This document shows, piece after piece, positions 9,597 through 18,318 of a DNA stretch of 62,647 bases; positions within the stretch are counted from its first letter, which is position 1; every line of letters starts with the position of its first letter. Made by a program: the position numbers and the translations under genes. A model generated the notes under the pieces. The model had not been told where the DNA came from. It saw nothing but the letters and a program-made list of their open reading frames with translations, and made no database searches. The DNA comes from Curvibacter sp. GWA2_63_95 (GTDB taxonomy: Bacteria > Pseudomonadota > Gammaproteobacteria > Burkholderiales > Burkholderiaceae_C): the NCBI GenBank assembly GCA_001795455.1, contig MGPB01000012.1, positions 1-62,647 of the forward strand. The letters are read 5' to 3'.

Positions 9597-10526
9597 ATGT
9601 ACTCCGCTGCCAATGCCCGCTACAAGGGCGTGTTCCCGGTCGTCCCGACGACCTTCAATGAAGCCGGTGAACTTGACCTGGAAAGCCAGAAGCGCTGCGT
9701 CGATTTCATGATCGACGCCGGCTCCACCGGTCTTTGCATCCTGGCCAATTTTTCCGAGCAGTTTGTGCTGTCCGATGCGGAACGCGAGATTCTGACCAAA
9801 ACCATCCTGGAGCACGTCAAGGGCCGTGTGCCTGTGATCGTGACGACCACGCACTTCAGCACCCAGATCACTGTTGCACGCAGCGTGCAGGCGCAGCAAT
9901 GGGGGGCCGCCATGGTCATGGTGATGCCGCCCTACCATGGGGCCACCATCCGCGTGCCCGAAGGGCAGATCTACGAATACTTCACCCGCCTGTCAGATGC
10001 GATCAACATTCCCATCATGATCCAGGACGCGCCGGTCAGTGGCACGCCACTGTCCGTGCCCTTGCTGGCCCGCATGGCACAAGAGATCAAGCAGGTCTCC
10101 TACTTCAAGATCGAGACAGCCGGCGCCGCCTCCAAGCTGCGTGAACTTATCCGCGTGGGCGGTGACGCGATCGAAGGCCCATGGGACGGCGAAGAGGCCA
10201 TCACCCTCATGCCCGATCTGGACGCCGGTGCTACTGGCGCCATGACGGGTGGTGCTTACCCCGACGGTATCCGCAAGATCGTCGATGCGTATGCCGCTGG
10301 CCGCCGCGACGAGGCGGCCGCCCACTATGAAAAGTGGCTGCCCCTCATCAACTACGAGAACCGCCAAGGTGGCATCCTCACCGCCAAGGCCCTCATGAAA
10401 GAAGGCGGCGTGATCGCCAGCGAGGCCGGGCGTCACCCGTTCCCGCCCATGCACCCGGCGGTGCGTTCCGGTTTGATTGACACCGCCAAGCGTCTGGACC
10501 CCCTGGTCCTGCGCTGGGGCAAGTAA
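9597..10526 (+). CDS. 2-keto-3-deoxy-L-arabinonate dehydratase (DHDPS family)
   Basis: A 309-residue member of the dihydrodipicolinate synthase/N-acetylneuraminate lyase family. The Schiff-base lysine falls at Lys171 in SYFKIETAG, the position I recall for the Azospirillum L-2-keto-3-deoxyarabonate dehydratase, which also has 309 residues. This enzyme dehydrates and deaminates nothing: it removes water from the 2-keto-3-deoxy acid to give 2-oxoglutarate semialdehyde (EC 4.2.1.43). The context is strong, because the upstream aldonate dehydratase and downstream semialdehyde dehydrogenase are both present. An aldolase of the same family cutting to pyruvate and glycolaldehyde is the alternative. 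It has a TAAGGA ribosome site overlapping the gguB stop. Confidence 0.9.
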   Translation: MYSAANARYKGVFPVVPTTFNEAGELDLESQKRCVDFMIDAGSTGLCILANFSEQFVLSDAEREILTKTILEHVKGRVPVIVTTTHFSTQITVARSVQAQQWGAAMVMVMPPYHGATIRVPEGQIYEYFTRLSDAINIPIMIQDAPVSGTPLSVPLLARMAQEIKQVSYFKIETAGAASKLRELIRVGGDAIEGPWDGEEAITLMPDLDAGATGAMTGGAYPDGIRKIVDAYAAGRRDEAAAHYEKWLPLINYENRQGGILTAKALMKEGGVIASEAGRHPFPPMHPAVRSGLIDTAKRLDPLVLRWGK

Positions 10527-10540
10527 ACAGGGACCACTGC

Positions 10541-11701
10541 ATGTCAGACAACACCGTCTTCAAGCTGCTGGGTCGCCGCCTGCGTTTGGCGGTCATTGGT
10601 GGCGGGCCCGGCTCCTTCATCGGCGCGATGCACCGCCAGGCTGCCCGCCTGGACGACCGTTATGAGCTGGTAGCGGCGGCGTTGTCGTCCGACCCCGAGC
10701 GTTCACGCATCACGGGGCAGGGCATTGGCGTGGTGCAAGACCGTTGTTACCCCAGTGGTCAGGCCCTCATTGATGCCGAGGCCCAGCGCTCTGACGGCGC
10801 CGAGGTCGTGGCCATCATGACGCCCAACGACAGCCACTACACCTTCGCCATGCAGGCACTCGAGCGGGGCCTGGATGTCATTTGCGACAAACCCATGACC
10901 AACACCCTGGCAGAGGCCGAAGCGCTGCACGCCCGCGTGCAAGCTACGGGCCTGGTGTTTTGTCTGACCCACAACTACACCGGCTACCCCATGGTCCGCC
11001 AGGCCAAGGCCATGGTGATGGCCGGCGAATTGGGCGACATCCGGCTGGTGCAGGTGGAGTATGTCCAGGGCGGGCGTGCCAAGGCCGGGCCCGGACGCCG
11101 TGCCTGGAAGGAAGATCCCGCGCGCGGAGGGCCTTCGCTGGTGATGGGAGACATCGGTACCCATGCGCACAACCTGTTGCGGTTTATCACCGGGCTCGAA
11201 GTGGCCCAGGTTGCGGCCGAGTTGGGCAGCATCGTGCCCGACCGCGTCACCCATGACTATGCCGGTGCCATGCTGCGCATGGCCAATGGCGCACGCGGCA
11301 GCTTCTGGGTGACCCAGGCTGCAGCAGGTGTGGAGAACGGTTTGCGCATCCGTGTGAGTGGGTCCAAAGGCAGCCTGGAGTGGCACCAGGAGCATCCGCA
11401 AGTCTTGCACTTCAAGCCGCTGGATGCACCCGCGCAAGTGCGCACGCCCAATGGCCCCGGTACCCTGCCGCTGGCTGCCCGCGCCTCGCGCATTGTGGCG
11501 GGCCACCCTGAGGGCTTTCATGAGGCCTTTGCCAATCTGTACACCGACGCAGCGGACGCCATTGCGGCACGCCGCTCCGGGCAGCATGCCGATCCGCTGT
11601 CCCTGCATTTTCCCAATGCCACCGACGGCCTGCAAGGCATTCGTTTTGTTGCCGCATCGGTGGCCTCCAGTCAACACAACGGCGCGTGGACCGCGCTTTA
11701 A
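10541..11701 (+). CDS. Gfo/Idh/MocA family oxidoreductase
   Basis: A 386-residue NAD(P)-dependent oxidoreductase. The N-terminal Rossmann fold has AVIGGGPGSFIGAMH at about residues 16-30. VICDKPMTN contains the family EKP-type Lys motif, and a C-terminal alpha/beta domain carries the GDIGTHAHNLLRF segment with catalytic-type Asp and His. The family includes glucose-fructose oxidoreductase, inositol dehydrogenase and the Azospirillum L-arabinose 1-dehydrogenase, although that enzyme is about 310 residues. Here it lies between the keto-deoxy acid dehydratase and the semialdehyde dehydrogenase. It may oxidise another sugar or a lactone-related side substrate. The exact substrate is unknown. Confidence 0.82.
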   Translation: MSDNTVFKLLGRRLRLAVIGGGPGSFIGAMHRQAARLDDRYELVAAALSSDPERSRITGQGIGVVQDRCYPSGQALIDAEAQRSDGAEVVAIMTPNDSHYTFAMQALERGLDVICDKPMTNTLAEAEALHARVQATGLVFCLTHNYTGYPMVRQAKAMVMAGELGDIRLVQVEYVQGGRAKAGPGRRAWKEDPARGGPSLVMGDIGTHAHNLLRFITGLEVAQVAAELGSIVPDRVTHDYAGAMLRMANGARGSFWVTQAAAGVENGLRIRVSGSKGSLEWHQEHPQVLHFKPLDAPAQVRTPNGPGTLPLAARASRIVAGHPEGFHEAFANLYTDAADAIAARRSGQHADPLSLHFPNATDGLQGIRFVAASVASSQHNGAWTAL

Positions 11702-11715
11702 CCCGTTACTTTTTT

Positions 11716-13158
11716 ATGACCATCGCTCAACACAACAACCTCATCAATGGTGAATGGGTGGCCGCGGCCAGCTACGCGCCCAACCTCAACCCCTCCAACC
11801 TGGCCGACGTGATCGGTGAGTACGCGCAGGCCGACGTGGCCCAGCTCAACGCGGCCGTGGCCGCTGCACAAAAGGCCTTCCCCGCGTGGTCCACCGGTGG
11901 CATCCAGGCCCGCGCCGATGCGCTGGACAAAATTGGCAACGAGATTCTGGCCCGCAAGGACGAATTGGGTACTTTGCTGGCCCGCGAAGAGGGCAAGACC
12001 CGCGCAGAGGGTATCGGTGAAGCCGCCCGTGCCGGCAACATCTTCAAGTTCTTTGCGGGTGAATGCCTGCGCCTGGCGGGTGAAACCCTGCCTTCTGTGC
12101 GCCCCGGCATTGGGGTGGACGTCACGCGTGAACCCTTGGGCGTGATCGGCCTGATCACCCCCTGGAACTTCCCCATCGCCATTCCCGCCTGGAAGGTTGC
12201 GCCTGCATTGGCCTACGGTAACTGCGTGGTCCTGAAGCCTGCCGACTTGGTGCCCGGTTGTGCCTGGGCCCTGGCCGACATCATCCATCGCAGCGGAATT
12301 CCTGCGGGCGTGTTCAACCTCGTCATGGGCCCGGGCCGCGTCATTGGCGATGCCCTCGTGAACCACCCCGGCATCACCGCGGTGAGCTTCACCGGCTCGG
12401 TGGGGGTGGGCCAACGCATTGCTGCCGCCTGTGCAGGCCACATGAAGAAGGTGCAACTGGAAATGGGTGGGAAGAACCCGCAAGTGGTGCTGGACGACGC
12501 CGACCTGAACGTCGCCGTCGAACTCAGCGTGCAAAGCGCGTTCTACTCGACCGGTCAGCGCTGCACCGCGTCCAGCCGCTTGATCGTGACCGACAAAATC
12601 TACCCCGCTTTCATCGAAGCCATGCAAAAGCGCATGGCCGCTATCAAAGTCGGTGATGCCTTGGCGGCCGGTATCGACATCGGCCCCGTCTCCTCGCAGG
12701 CGCAGCTGGAGCAGGACTTGTCGTATGTGGAAATCGGCAAAGCCGAAGGCGCCACGCTGCTGACGGGGGGCGAACGCCTGAGTCGCGACACCGAGGGCTT
12801 CTACATGGCGCCCGCACTGTTGGTAGACAGCACTGCCGCCATGCGCATCAACCGCGAAGAAATCTTTGGCCCCGTGGCCAGCGTGATTCGCGTGAAAGAC
12901 TACGACGAAGCCCTGGCCGTGGCCAACGACACGCCCTTTGGTTTGTCCGCTGGCATCGCGACCACCAGCCTCAAGTACGCAACCCACTTCAAGCGCCACA
13001 GCCAGGCTGGCATGGTGATGGTGAATTTGCCAACGGCGGGTGTCGATTACCACGTGCCGTTTGGGGGGCGTAAGGGCAGCAGCTACGGCTCGCGCGAGCA
13101 GGGCAAATACGCCGCCGAATTCTTCACCACGGTGAAGACGGCCTACACCCTGGCATAA
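11716..13158 (+). CDS. 2-oxoglutarate semialdehyde dehydrogenase (ALDH family)
   Basis: A 480-residue NAD(P)-dependent aldehyde dehydrogenase. It has the [14 protein letters not shown] cofactor motif, [18 protein letters not shown] with the general-base Glu, and GQRCTASSR with the nucleophilic Cys. It fits alpha-ketoglutaric semialdehyde dehydrogenase, the last step to 2-oxoglutarate (EC 1.2.1.26), in both length and context. I chose the ATG at 11716 ([14 protein letters not shown]), 14 bases after the previous stop. A GTG at 11686 in the same frame would overlap the previous gene and add an unlikely leader. No good ribosome site is visible before either start. Confidence 0.9.
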   Translation: MTIAQHNNLINGEWVAAASYAPNLNPSNLADVIGEYAQADVAQLNAAVAAAQKAFPAWSTGGIQARADALDKIGNEILARKDELGTLLAREEGKTRAEGIGEAARAGNIFKFFAGECLRLAGETLPSVRPGIGVDVTREPLGVIGLITPWNFPIAIPAWKVAPALAYGNCVVLKPADLVPGCAWALADIIHRSGIPAGVFNLVMGPGRVIGDALVNHPGITAVSFTGSVGVGQRIAAACAGHMKKVQLEMGGKNPQVVLDDADLNVAVELSVQSAFYSTGQRCTASSRLIVTDKIYPAFIEAMQKRMAAIKVGDALAAGIDIGPVSSQAQLEQDLSYVEIGKAEGATLLTGGERLSRDTEGFYMAPALLVDSTAAMRINREEIFGPVASVIRVKDYDEALAVANDTPFGLSAGIATTSLKYATHFKRHSQAGMVMVNLPTAGVDYHVPFGGRKGSSYGSREQGKYAAEFFTTVKTAYTLA

Positions 13159-13177
13159 ACCTTCAAGGCCCCCCACC

Positions 13178-14245
13178 ATGCGCACCCTTCGACGAATCTT
13201 TCTAGGTACTCTGTTGGTGGTGTCCATGCCCTGGGCCCACGCACAAATCTCCAGCAAGGGTGGGGTCGGCCTTTTGATGCCGACCATCACGTCCCAGCGC
13301 TGGGTGGTGGACGGCTTGGCCATGGTGCGCGCCATGGACAAACTGGGGTACCGCCCTGACCTCAAGTACGCCAACGACGACGTGGCCACCCAGATCGCCC
13401 AGGTGGAAGAGATGCTCAAGAGCAGCGACATGAAGGTGCTGGTGATTGGTGCCATTGACGGCAGCAAACTTGCACCGGTGTTGCAAAAGGCGGCGGAGAA
13501 AAAGATCAAGGTCATTGCGTATGACCGCTTGATCCGCGATACGCCGAATGTGGACTACTACGCCACATTCGACAACTTCCAGGTCGGCGTTCTGCAGGGG
13601 ACGTACATCCTAGAAAACCTGGGGCTGGACAAGGGCAAGGGCCCGTTCACCATCGAGTTGTTTGGCGGTTCGTCTGATGACAACAACGCCTTCTTCTTTT
13701 ACGACGGCGCCATGTCTGTGCTCAAGCCCTACATTGACAAAGGCAAACTCGTAGTGGGTTCGGGCCAGATGGGCATGGACAAGGTGGCCACGCAGCGTTG
13801 GAGCGGCTCGGTTGCGCGGGCACGCCTGAGCCAGATTCTGGACAAGTACTACGGCAAACAGCGGCTGGATGCCCTGCTCTCGCCCTATGACGGCATCAGC
13901 ATCGAGTTGCTGACCGCCATGAAAAAAGCCGGCTACGGCCAGGGGGGGCAAGCCCTGCCTGTGGTGACGGGGCAGGATGCCGAAATGCCCACCGTGCGCT
14001 CCATCATTCGCGGCGAGCAGACCTCCACCATCTTCAAGGACAACCGGGAGCTGGCCCAGGTGGTGACTGCCATGGTCGATGCCTTGTTGTCTGGCAAAAA
14101 ACCTCTTGTCAACGACGAGAAAACCTACAACAACGGACAGAAAGTGGTGCCTTCGTTCCTGCTCAAACCGGTGGTTGTGGATGTGAAAAACTGGCGTGCC
14201 ACGCTGGTGGCTTCGGGCTACTACAAAGCCGATCAGTTCCGCTGA
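13178..14245 (+). CDS. ChvE-like periplasmic sugar-binding protein (second copy)
   Basis: 355 residues with a signal peptide (residues 1-23, ending AHA before QISS). It is clearly paralogous to the protein at 5697: it shares the [35 protein letters not shown] and [11 protein letters not shown] segments and the [10 protein letters not shown] run. It differs in the first binding loop ([10 protein letters not shown] against SSTRWIADG) and in many surface positions. It has no ATPase or permease of its own and ends the sugar operon after the semialdehyde dehydrogenase. It probably feeds the same GguAB importer with a different sugar preference, or serves a sensory or chemotactic role as known for ChvE. 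Confidence 0.88.
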   Translation: MRTLRRIFLGTLLVVSMPWAHAQISSKGGVGLLMPTITSQRWVVDGLAMVRAMDKLGYRPDLKYANDDVATQIAQVEEMLKSSDMKVLVIGAIDGSKLAPVLQKAAEKKIKVIAYDRLIRDTPNVDYYATFDNFQVGVLQGTYILENLGLDKGKGPFTIELFGGSSDDNNAFFFYDGAMSVLKPYIDKGKLVVGSGQMGMDKVATQRWSGSVARARLSQILDKYYGKQRLDALLSPYDGISIELLTAMKKAGYGQGGQALPVVTGQDAEMPTVRSIIRGEQTSTIFKDNRELAQVVTAMVDALLSGKKPLVNDEKTYNNGQKVVPSFLLKPVVVDVKNWRATLVASGYYKADQFR

Positions 14246-14255
14246 GCCCTGGCCG

Positions 14256-15245
14256 CTACTGCAGTGGCGGCGTGCAGCGCTTGTGTGTTTGGGACGGCAG
14301 CTCGCCAAACATGGCCTGGTAGTCCTTGGCGAAGTGGCCGAAGTGCCAGAAGCCCATGTCGGTGGCAGCCTCCGTCACAGAGCTCGCCGTTTTGAGGGCC
14401 TGGCGAACCGCGCCCAGCCGGATCGCCCGCAAATAGGCCAGGGGGCTGATGCCGAGAATGCGTTGAAACGCGTTTTGCAAAGTCCGCCGACTCACCCCCA
14501 GTTGCAGGCACAACGCACCCACGGTGGGGGCTTGCTGCAGCTGCCCTTGCACCAGGGCGCGGGTTTGTTGCACCAGCTGCCAGTGCACATCGTGTGCCAC
14601 TTCGGTGCTGCAAGTCGCCAGGTTCAGGGCCGTCACCTTTTCCACCAGGGTGTCCACCATGCCGGCGCGCAGGGCGGGCAATGAAAACATGGCCGGTGCC
14701 GTATGGGCGGTTTCAAACAGCATCAGCATGACCTGCCGCAAGCTCTCCAGGGCATGCGGGTCGGTCGAGCGCAAGCCCGCCTCGTTGCGGGCCAGGGCGC
14801 CATGGCCCCAGGGGTACAAGGTGTTGGTCAGCACCGGATCCAGTTCCAGGCCCATCATCACGTGGTCACTTCCGGTGCGGAACTCAAACCCCGATTGACC
14901 CGAAAACACATGCAAGGCATTGCGATCGGACTGCACCCCGCAAAATACGCTGCTGCCGTCGCAGCGCAGTGGCACACCCAGGGCCAACACACCACGCTCC
15001 AGTTGCCCGCTTTGGTACACCGTGGACCCCAGCCCTTCCATGAACAAACGCACCGGGCCCAGATCCACGCGCTGGATGGCGCCCCGAAAACCGCCGCCTG
15101 ACAACTGCAGGTAAGACTGGTTCCACCCCGTCAGGGCCGCGGCCTGTTCATCCACATCGGCATAAATGGCAGATTCAAACCCAAGGGCTTGCGCACCGGC
15201 GGCTGTGGCGCTGGGGTGGATTGCCGAAATGGGATGTTGAGACAT
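14256..15245 (-). CDS. AraC family transcriptional regulator (EutR-like)
   Basis: About 329 residues with a C-terminal AraC/XylS domain: two helix-turn-helix units at about residues 235-320 (VGALCLQLGVSRRTLQNAF and the GFWHFGHFAKDYQAMFGELP motif). The N-terminal two thirds is an effector domain of the type seen in EutR-like regulators of ethanolamine genes. It is transcribed divergently from the ethanolamine-type permease, across a gap of about 158 bases, and so is the likely activator of the amino-alcohol cluster. I prefer the ATG at 15245 (MSQHPISAIH); a TTG 18 bases upstream is in frame. Neither has a clear ribosome site. Confidence 0.85.
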   Translation of the reverse strand: MSQHPISAIHPSATAAGAQALGFESAIYADVDEQAAALTGWNQSYLQLSGGGFRGAIQRVDLGPVRLFMEGLGSTVYQSGQLERGVLALGVPLRCDGSSVFCGVQSDRNALHVFSGQSGFEFRTGSDHVMMGLELDPVLTNTLYPWGHGALARNEAGLRSTDPHALESLRQVMLMLFETAHTAPAMFSLPALRAGMVDTLVEKVTALNLATCSTEVAHDVHWQLVQQTRALVQGQLQQAPTVGALCLQLGVSRRTLQNAFQRILGISPLAYLRAIRLGAVRQALKTASSVTEAATDMGFWHFGHFAKDYQAMFGELPSQTHKRCTPPLQ

Positions 15246-15403
15246 AGGCCGAAGATTTTGCAAACAAGACGCCGTAGTGCTTCTAGGTGTTTACACCCGG
15301 CCCCTTGTCGCCCTGTGCCCTGCCGATACGGGATAGCCGCAGGCGCAGGCCCTCTCCACAATGGGCCAGCTTACTTTTGTCCAACCCAGTCAAGGAGTCG
15401 TTC

Positions 15404-16882
15404 ATGTCAGAGCATTCGGGTGTCCAGTACACCAAAGTTGACCCCAGTTACTTTGAGAAGCGCGGGCTGCGCCGCTACGCCGGGGTGTGGTCCCTCTGGG
15501 CCTTGGGCGTGGGGGCCGTGATTTCGGGTCACTTCTCCGGCTGGAATCTGGGCTTGGCCAATGGCTGGGGCAGCATGTTGTTTGCGACCATCATCATCGC
15601 CATCATGTATTTGGGGCTCACCTTCTCGCTGGCCGAGATGTCGCCCGCCCTGCCGCACACCGGTGGCGCCTACTCGTTTGCGCGCACCGCCATGGGGCCC
15701 TGGGGTGGCTTTCTGACCGGCTTGTCGGAAAACGTGGAGTACGTCATCACCCCTGCGGTCATCGTGTATTTCATCAGCAGCTACATGGGGGGCATTTTCG
15801 GCACGCCTGTGGAGTACCTGCCGTTGTGGTGGATTGGGTTCTACATCTTCTTCGTGGGGCTCAACATCGTGGGGGTGGAGCTGTCCTTCAAGGTCACGCT
15901 GGTCATCACGCTGTTGGCGCTGGCTTGCCTGGTGGTGTTCTGGGTCAGCGCGCTGCCCTATATCGACTTTGGCCGCTGGGCCATGAACGTCGGTGAGGGC
16001 GGTGTTTTGCTGGAAAACGGCAACGGCCCCCTGTTGCCCATGGGCATCACCGGGGTGCTGGCTGCCATGCCGTTTGCCGTGTGGCTGTTCCTCGCCATCG
16101 AGCAACTGCCGCTGGCAGCCGAAGAGTCGGTGGACCCCAAACGCGACATGCCGCGCGGCATCCTGGCCGGCATCTTCACTCTGATTTTTTCGGCCTTCAT
16201 GGTGCTGTGGCTCAACCCCTCGATTGCCAGTATCGGTGCCCACACACTGGCCAAATCAGGTGAGCCGCTGCTGGATGGCTTCAAGGCCATCTACGGTGAC
16301 GGCATTGCCAAGGTGTTGGCCCTGGTGGCGGTGCTTGGCCTGATTGCCAGCTTCCACACCATCATTTTTGCCAAGGGCCGCCAGATCTATTCGCTGAGCC
16401 GCGCTGGCTACTTCCCCTCGGTGTTGTCCATCACCCATGGCAGCCGCAAGACACCCCACCTGGCCATGATCCTGGGCTCGGTGGTGGCACTGGCCGTGAT
16501 GTTTGTGCTGTGGTTCAGCCTGGGGTCCGACAAGGGCGCTGCGGTGATTGGCGGCACGCTGCTCAACATGGCCGTGTTCGGCGCCATGTTCTCTTACATC
16601 ATGCAGGCCCTGTCCTTCATCCTGTTGCGCAAGAACATGCCCAACATCCCCCGCCCCTACCGCAGCCCTCTGGGCGTGGTGGGTGCTGCGCTCACCGTGG
16701 TGATTGCCGTGGTCACGCTGTACTTCCAGCTCAGCGACCCGCTCTACCGCGACGGCGTGATGTGGGTGGCCCTGTGGTTTGCCGCCGGCATTACCTACTT
16801 TGCCTTGGTGGGGCGCAAGCGCCTGATTCTTTCGCCCGAAGAAGAGTTCGCCATGGACATGGCCGACAAAGCACGCTCTTGA
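15404..16882 (+). CDS. eat: Ethanolamine permease, APC family
   Basis: 492 residues from an ATG preceded by AAGGAG. It is an amino acid/polyamine/organocation transporter with about 12 membrane helices. The HSGVQYTKVDPSYFEKRGLR-type amphipathic start, GVGAVISGHFSGWN and SLAEMSPALPHTGGAYSF are, to my recall, characteristic of the ethanolamine permease subgroup. It imports ethanolamine or a close amino alcohol across the inner membrane. It is first gene of the rightward operon and is followed after 17 bases by a glutamine-synthetase-like ligase, which would trap the imported amine. Confidence 0.88.
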   Translation: MSEHSGVQYTKVDPSYFEKRGLRRYAGVWSLWALGVGAVISGHFSGWNLGLANGWGSMLFATIIIAIMYLGLTFSLAEMSPALPHTGGAYSFARTAMGPWGGFLTGLSENVEYVITPAVIVYFISSYMGGIFGTPVEYLPLWWIGFYIFFVGLNIVGVELSFKVTLVITLLALACLVVFWVSALPYIDFGRWAMNVGEGGVLLENGNGPLLPMGITGVLAAMPFAVWLFLAIEQLPLAAEESVDPKRDMPRGILAGIFTLIFSAFMVLWLNPSIASIGAHTLAKSGEPLLDGFKAIYGDGIAKVLALVAVLGLIASFHTIIFAKGRQIYSLSRAGYFPSVLSITHGSRKTPHLAMILGSVVALAVMFVLWFSLGSDKGAAVIGGTLLNMAVFGAMFSYIMQALSFILLRKNMPNIPRPYRSPLGVVGAALTVVIAVVTLYFQLSDPLYRDGVMWVALWFAAGITYFALVGRKRLILSPEEEFAMDMADKARS

Positions 16883-16899
16883 ACCGACCGGAGACCCAC

Positions 16900-18309
16900 A
16901 TGGCGACACGCAAGCCTTCCGCCAGCATCGCACGGGCCAAGCCGGCCGCCACCCACGCGGCGCTGGCCGCCGTGCAGAAATCGGGCGCTCCCAAAGTCAA
17001 GGTGGCAGTCACCGACATCGACGGGGTGCTGCGTGGCAAGTACCTGCACCGGGACAAGTTCCTCGGTGCGGCCGAGCCCTACCCGGCGGGGGGCTTCGGC
17101 TTCTGCGACGTGGTGATGGGCTGGGACATGATGGATGCCTGCTACGACAACACCACCGTCACCGGCTGGCAGCATGGGTTTCCGGATGCGCTGGCGCGAC
17201 TGGACCTAGATACTGCGCGCCACGTACCCTGGGACGACGGCGTGCCCTTCTTCCTGGGCGAGTTTGTCAATGCCGACGGCACGCCCCACCCGCTCTGTCC
17301 GCGCCAGACGCTCAAACGTGTGCTCCAGCGTGCCGAGAAGATGGGCTTGCAGCCCATGACCGGCATGGAGTTCGAGTGGTACAACTTTCTGGAAACTCCG
17401 CAAAGCTGGGCCGACAAAAAAGGCGTGGGTGCCACACCGCTCACGCCCGGCATGTTTGGTTACTCACTCTTGCGGGCCAACCAGAACCGTGGCTTCTTCA
17501 ATGCCATCATGGACGACATGCTGGCCTTCAAGGTGCCTATCGAGGGCCTGCACACCGAAACCGGCCCCGGCGTGTTTGAGGTGGCCATCGGTTTCTCCGA
17601 GGCGCTGGAGCAGGCCGATCGTGCCGTGCTGTTCAAGACCGGTGCGAAGGAGATCGGGGCACGTTTTGGCATCATGCCCAGCTTCATGGCCAAGCCGCAC
17701 CAGTCGCTGCCGGGTTGCAGCGGCCACATCCACCAGAGCTTGAGTGACGGCAAGAACAACCTGTTCTTTGACGCCAAATCGCCGCGCAAGATGAGCAAGG
17801 TGTTTGAGAGCTATCTGGCCGGGCAGGTGAATTGCCTGATGGAGTTTGGTCCCATGATCTGGCCCACCATCAACAGCTACAAGCGCCTGGTGGACGGCTT
17901 CTGGGCTCCGGTCAAACCCACCTGGGGCATGGACAACCGCACGGCCAGTTTCCGCGTCATTGCGGGCTCACCGAAGGCCACGCGCCTGGAGACCCGCTGC
18001 CCCGGTGCCGATGTGAACCCCTACCTGGCCATGGCCGCGGTCATCGCAGCGGGGCTGGACGGGGTGGAGAAAGGCCTCAAGCTCACCACGCCGCCCATCA
18101 CCGGCACCAACCAGGGCGCCGACCACATCCCGCGCGCTCCGCGCACATTGATCGAGACCACGCGCAACTTCAAGGAGTCGGCCGTGGCACGCGACTGGCT
18201 GGGTGACACCTTTGTGGACCACTTTGCCGCCACCCGCGAATGGGAGTGGCGCCAGTGGCTGGACGCCGTGACCGACTGGGAAATGAAACGTTACTTCGAA
18301 ATCATTTAG
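16900..18309 (+). CDS. Glutamine synthetase-like gamma-glutamylamide ligase
   Basis: 469 residues from an ATG with a CCGGAGAC ribosome site. The catalytic domain is of glutamine synthetase type: metal and glutamate motifs MTGMEFEWYNF, HTETGPGVFEVA and GCSGHIHQSL, the ATP-site segment KPTWGMDNRTASFR, and ETRCPGADVNPYLAMAA. The length and divergent sequence match PuuA/IpuC/GlnA4-type enzymes that join glutamate to amines, not nitrogen-assimilating GlnA; the adenylylation Tyr loop of GlnA is absent. Next to an ethanolamine permease, the likely reaction is glutamate + ethanolamine + ATP to gamma-glutamylethanolamide. Another amino alcohol or polyamine is possible. Confidence 0.85.
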   Translation: MATRKPSASIARAKPAATHAALAAVQKSGAPKVKVAVTDIDGVLRGKYLHRDKFLGAAEPYPAGGFGFCDVVMGWDMMDACYDNTTVTGWQHGFPDALARLDLDTARHVPWDDGVPFFLGEFVNADGTPHPLCPRQTLKRVLQRAEKMGLQPMTGMEFEWYNFLETPQSWADKKGVGATPLTPGMFGYSLLRANQNRGFFNAIMDDMLAFKVPIEGLHTETGPGVFEVAIGFSEALEQADRAVLFKTGAKEIGARFGIMPSFMAKPHQSLPGCSGHIHQSLSDGKNNLFFDAKSPRKMSKVFESYLAGQVNCLMEFGPMIWPTINSYKRLVDGFWAPVKPTWGMDNRTASFRVIAGSPKATRLETRCPGADVNPYLAMAAVIAAGLDGVEKGLKLTTPPITGTNQGADHIPRAPRTLIETTRNFKESAVARDWLGDTFVDHFAATREWEWRQWLDAVTDWEMKRYFEII

Positions 18310-18318
18310 AGACCGACC

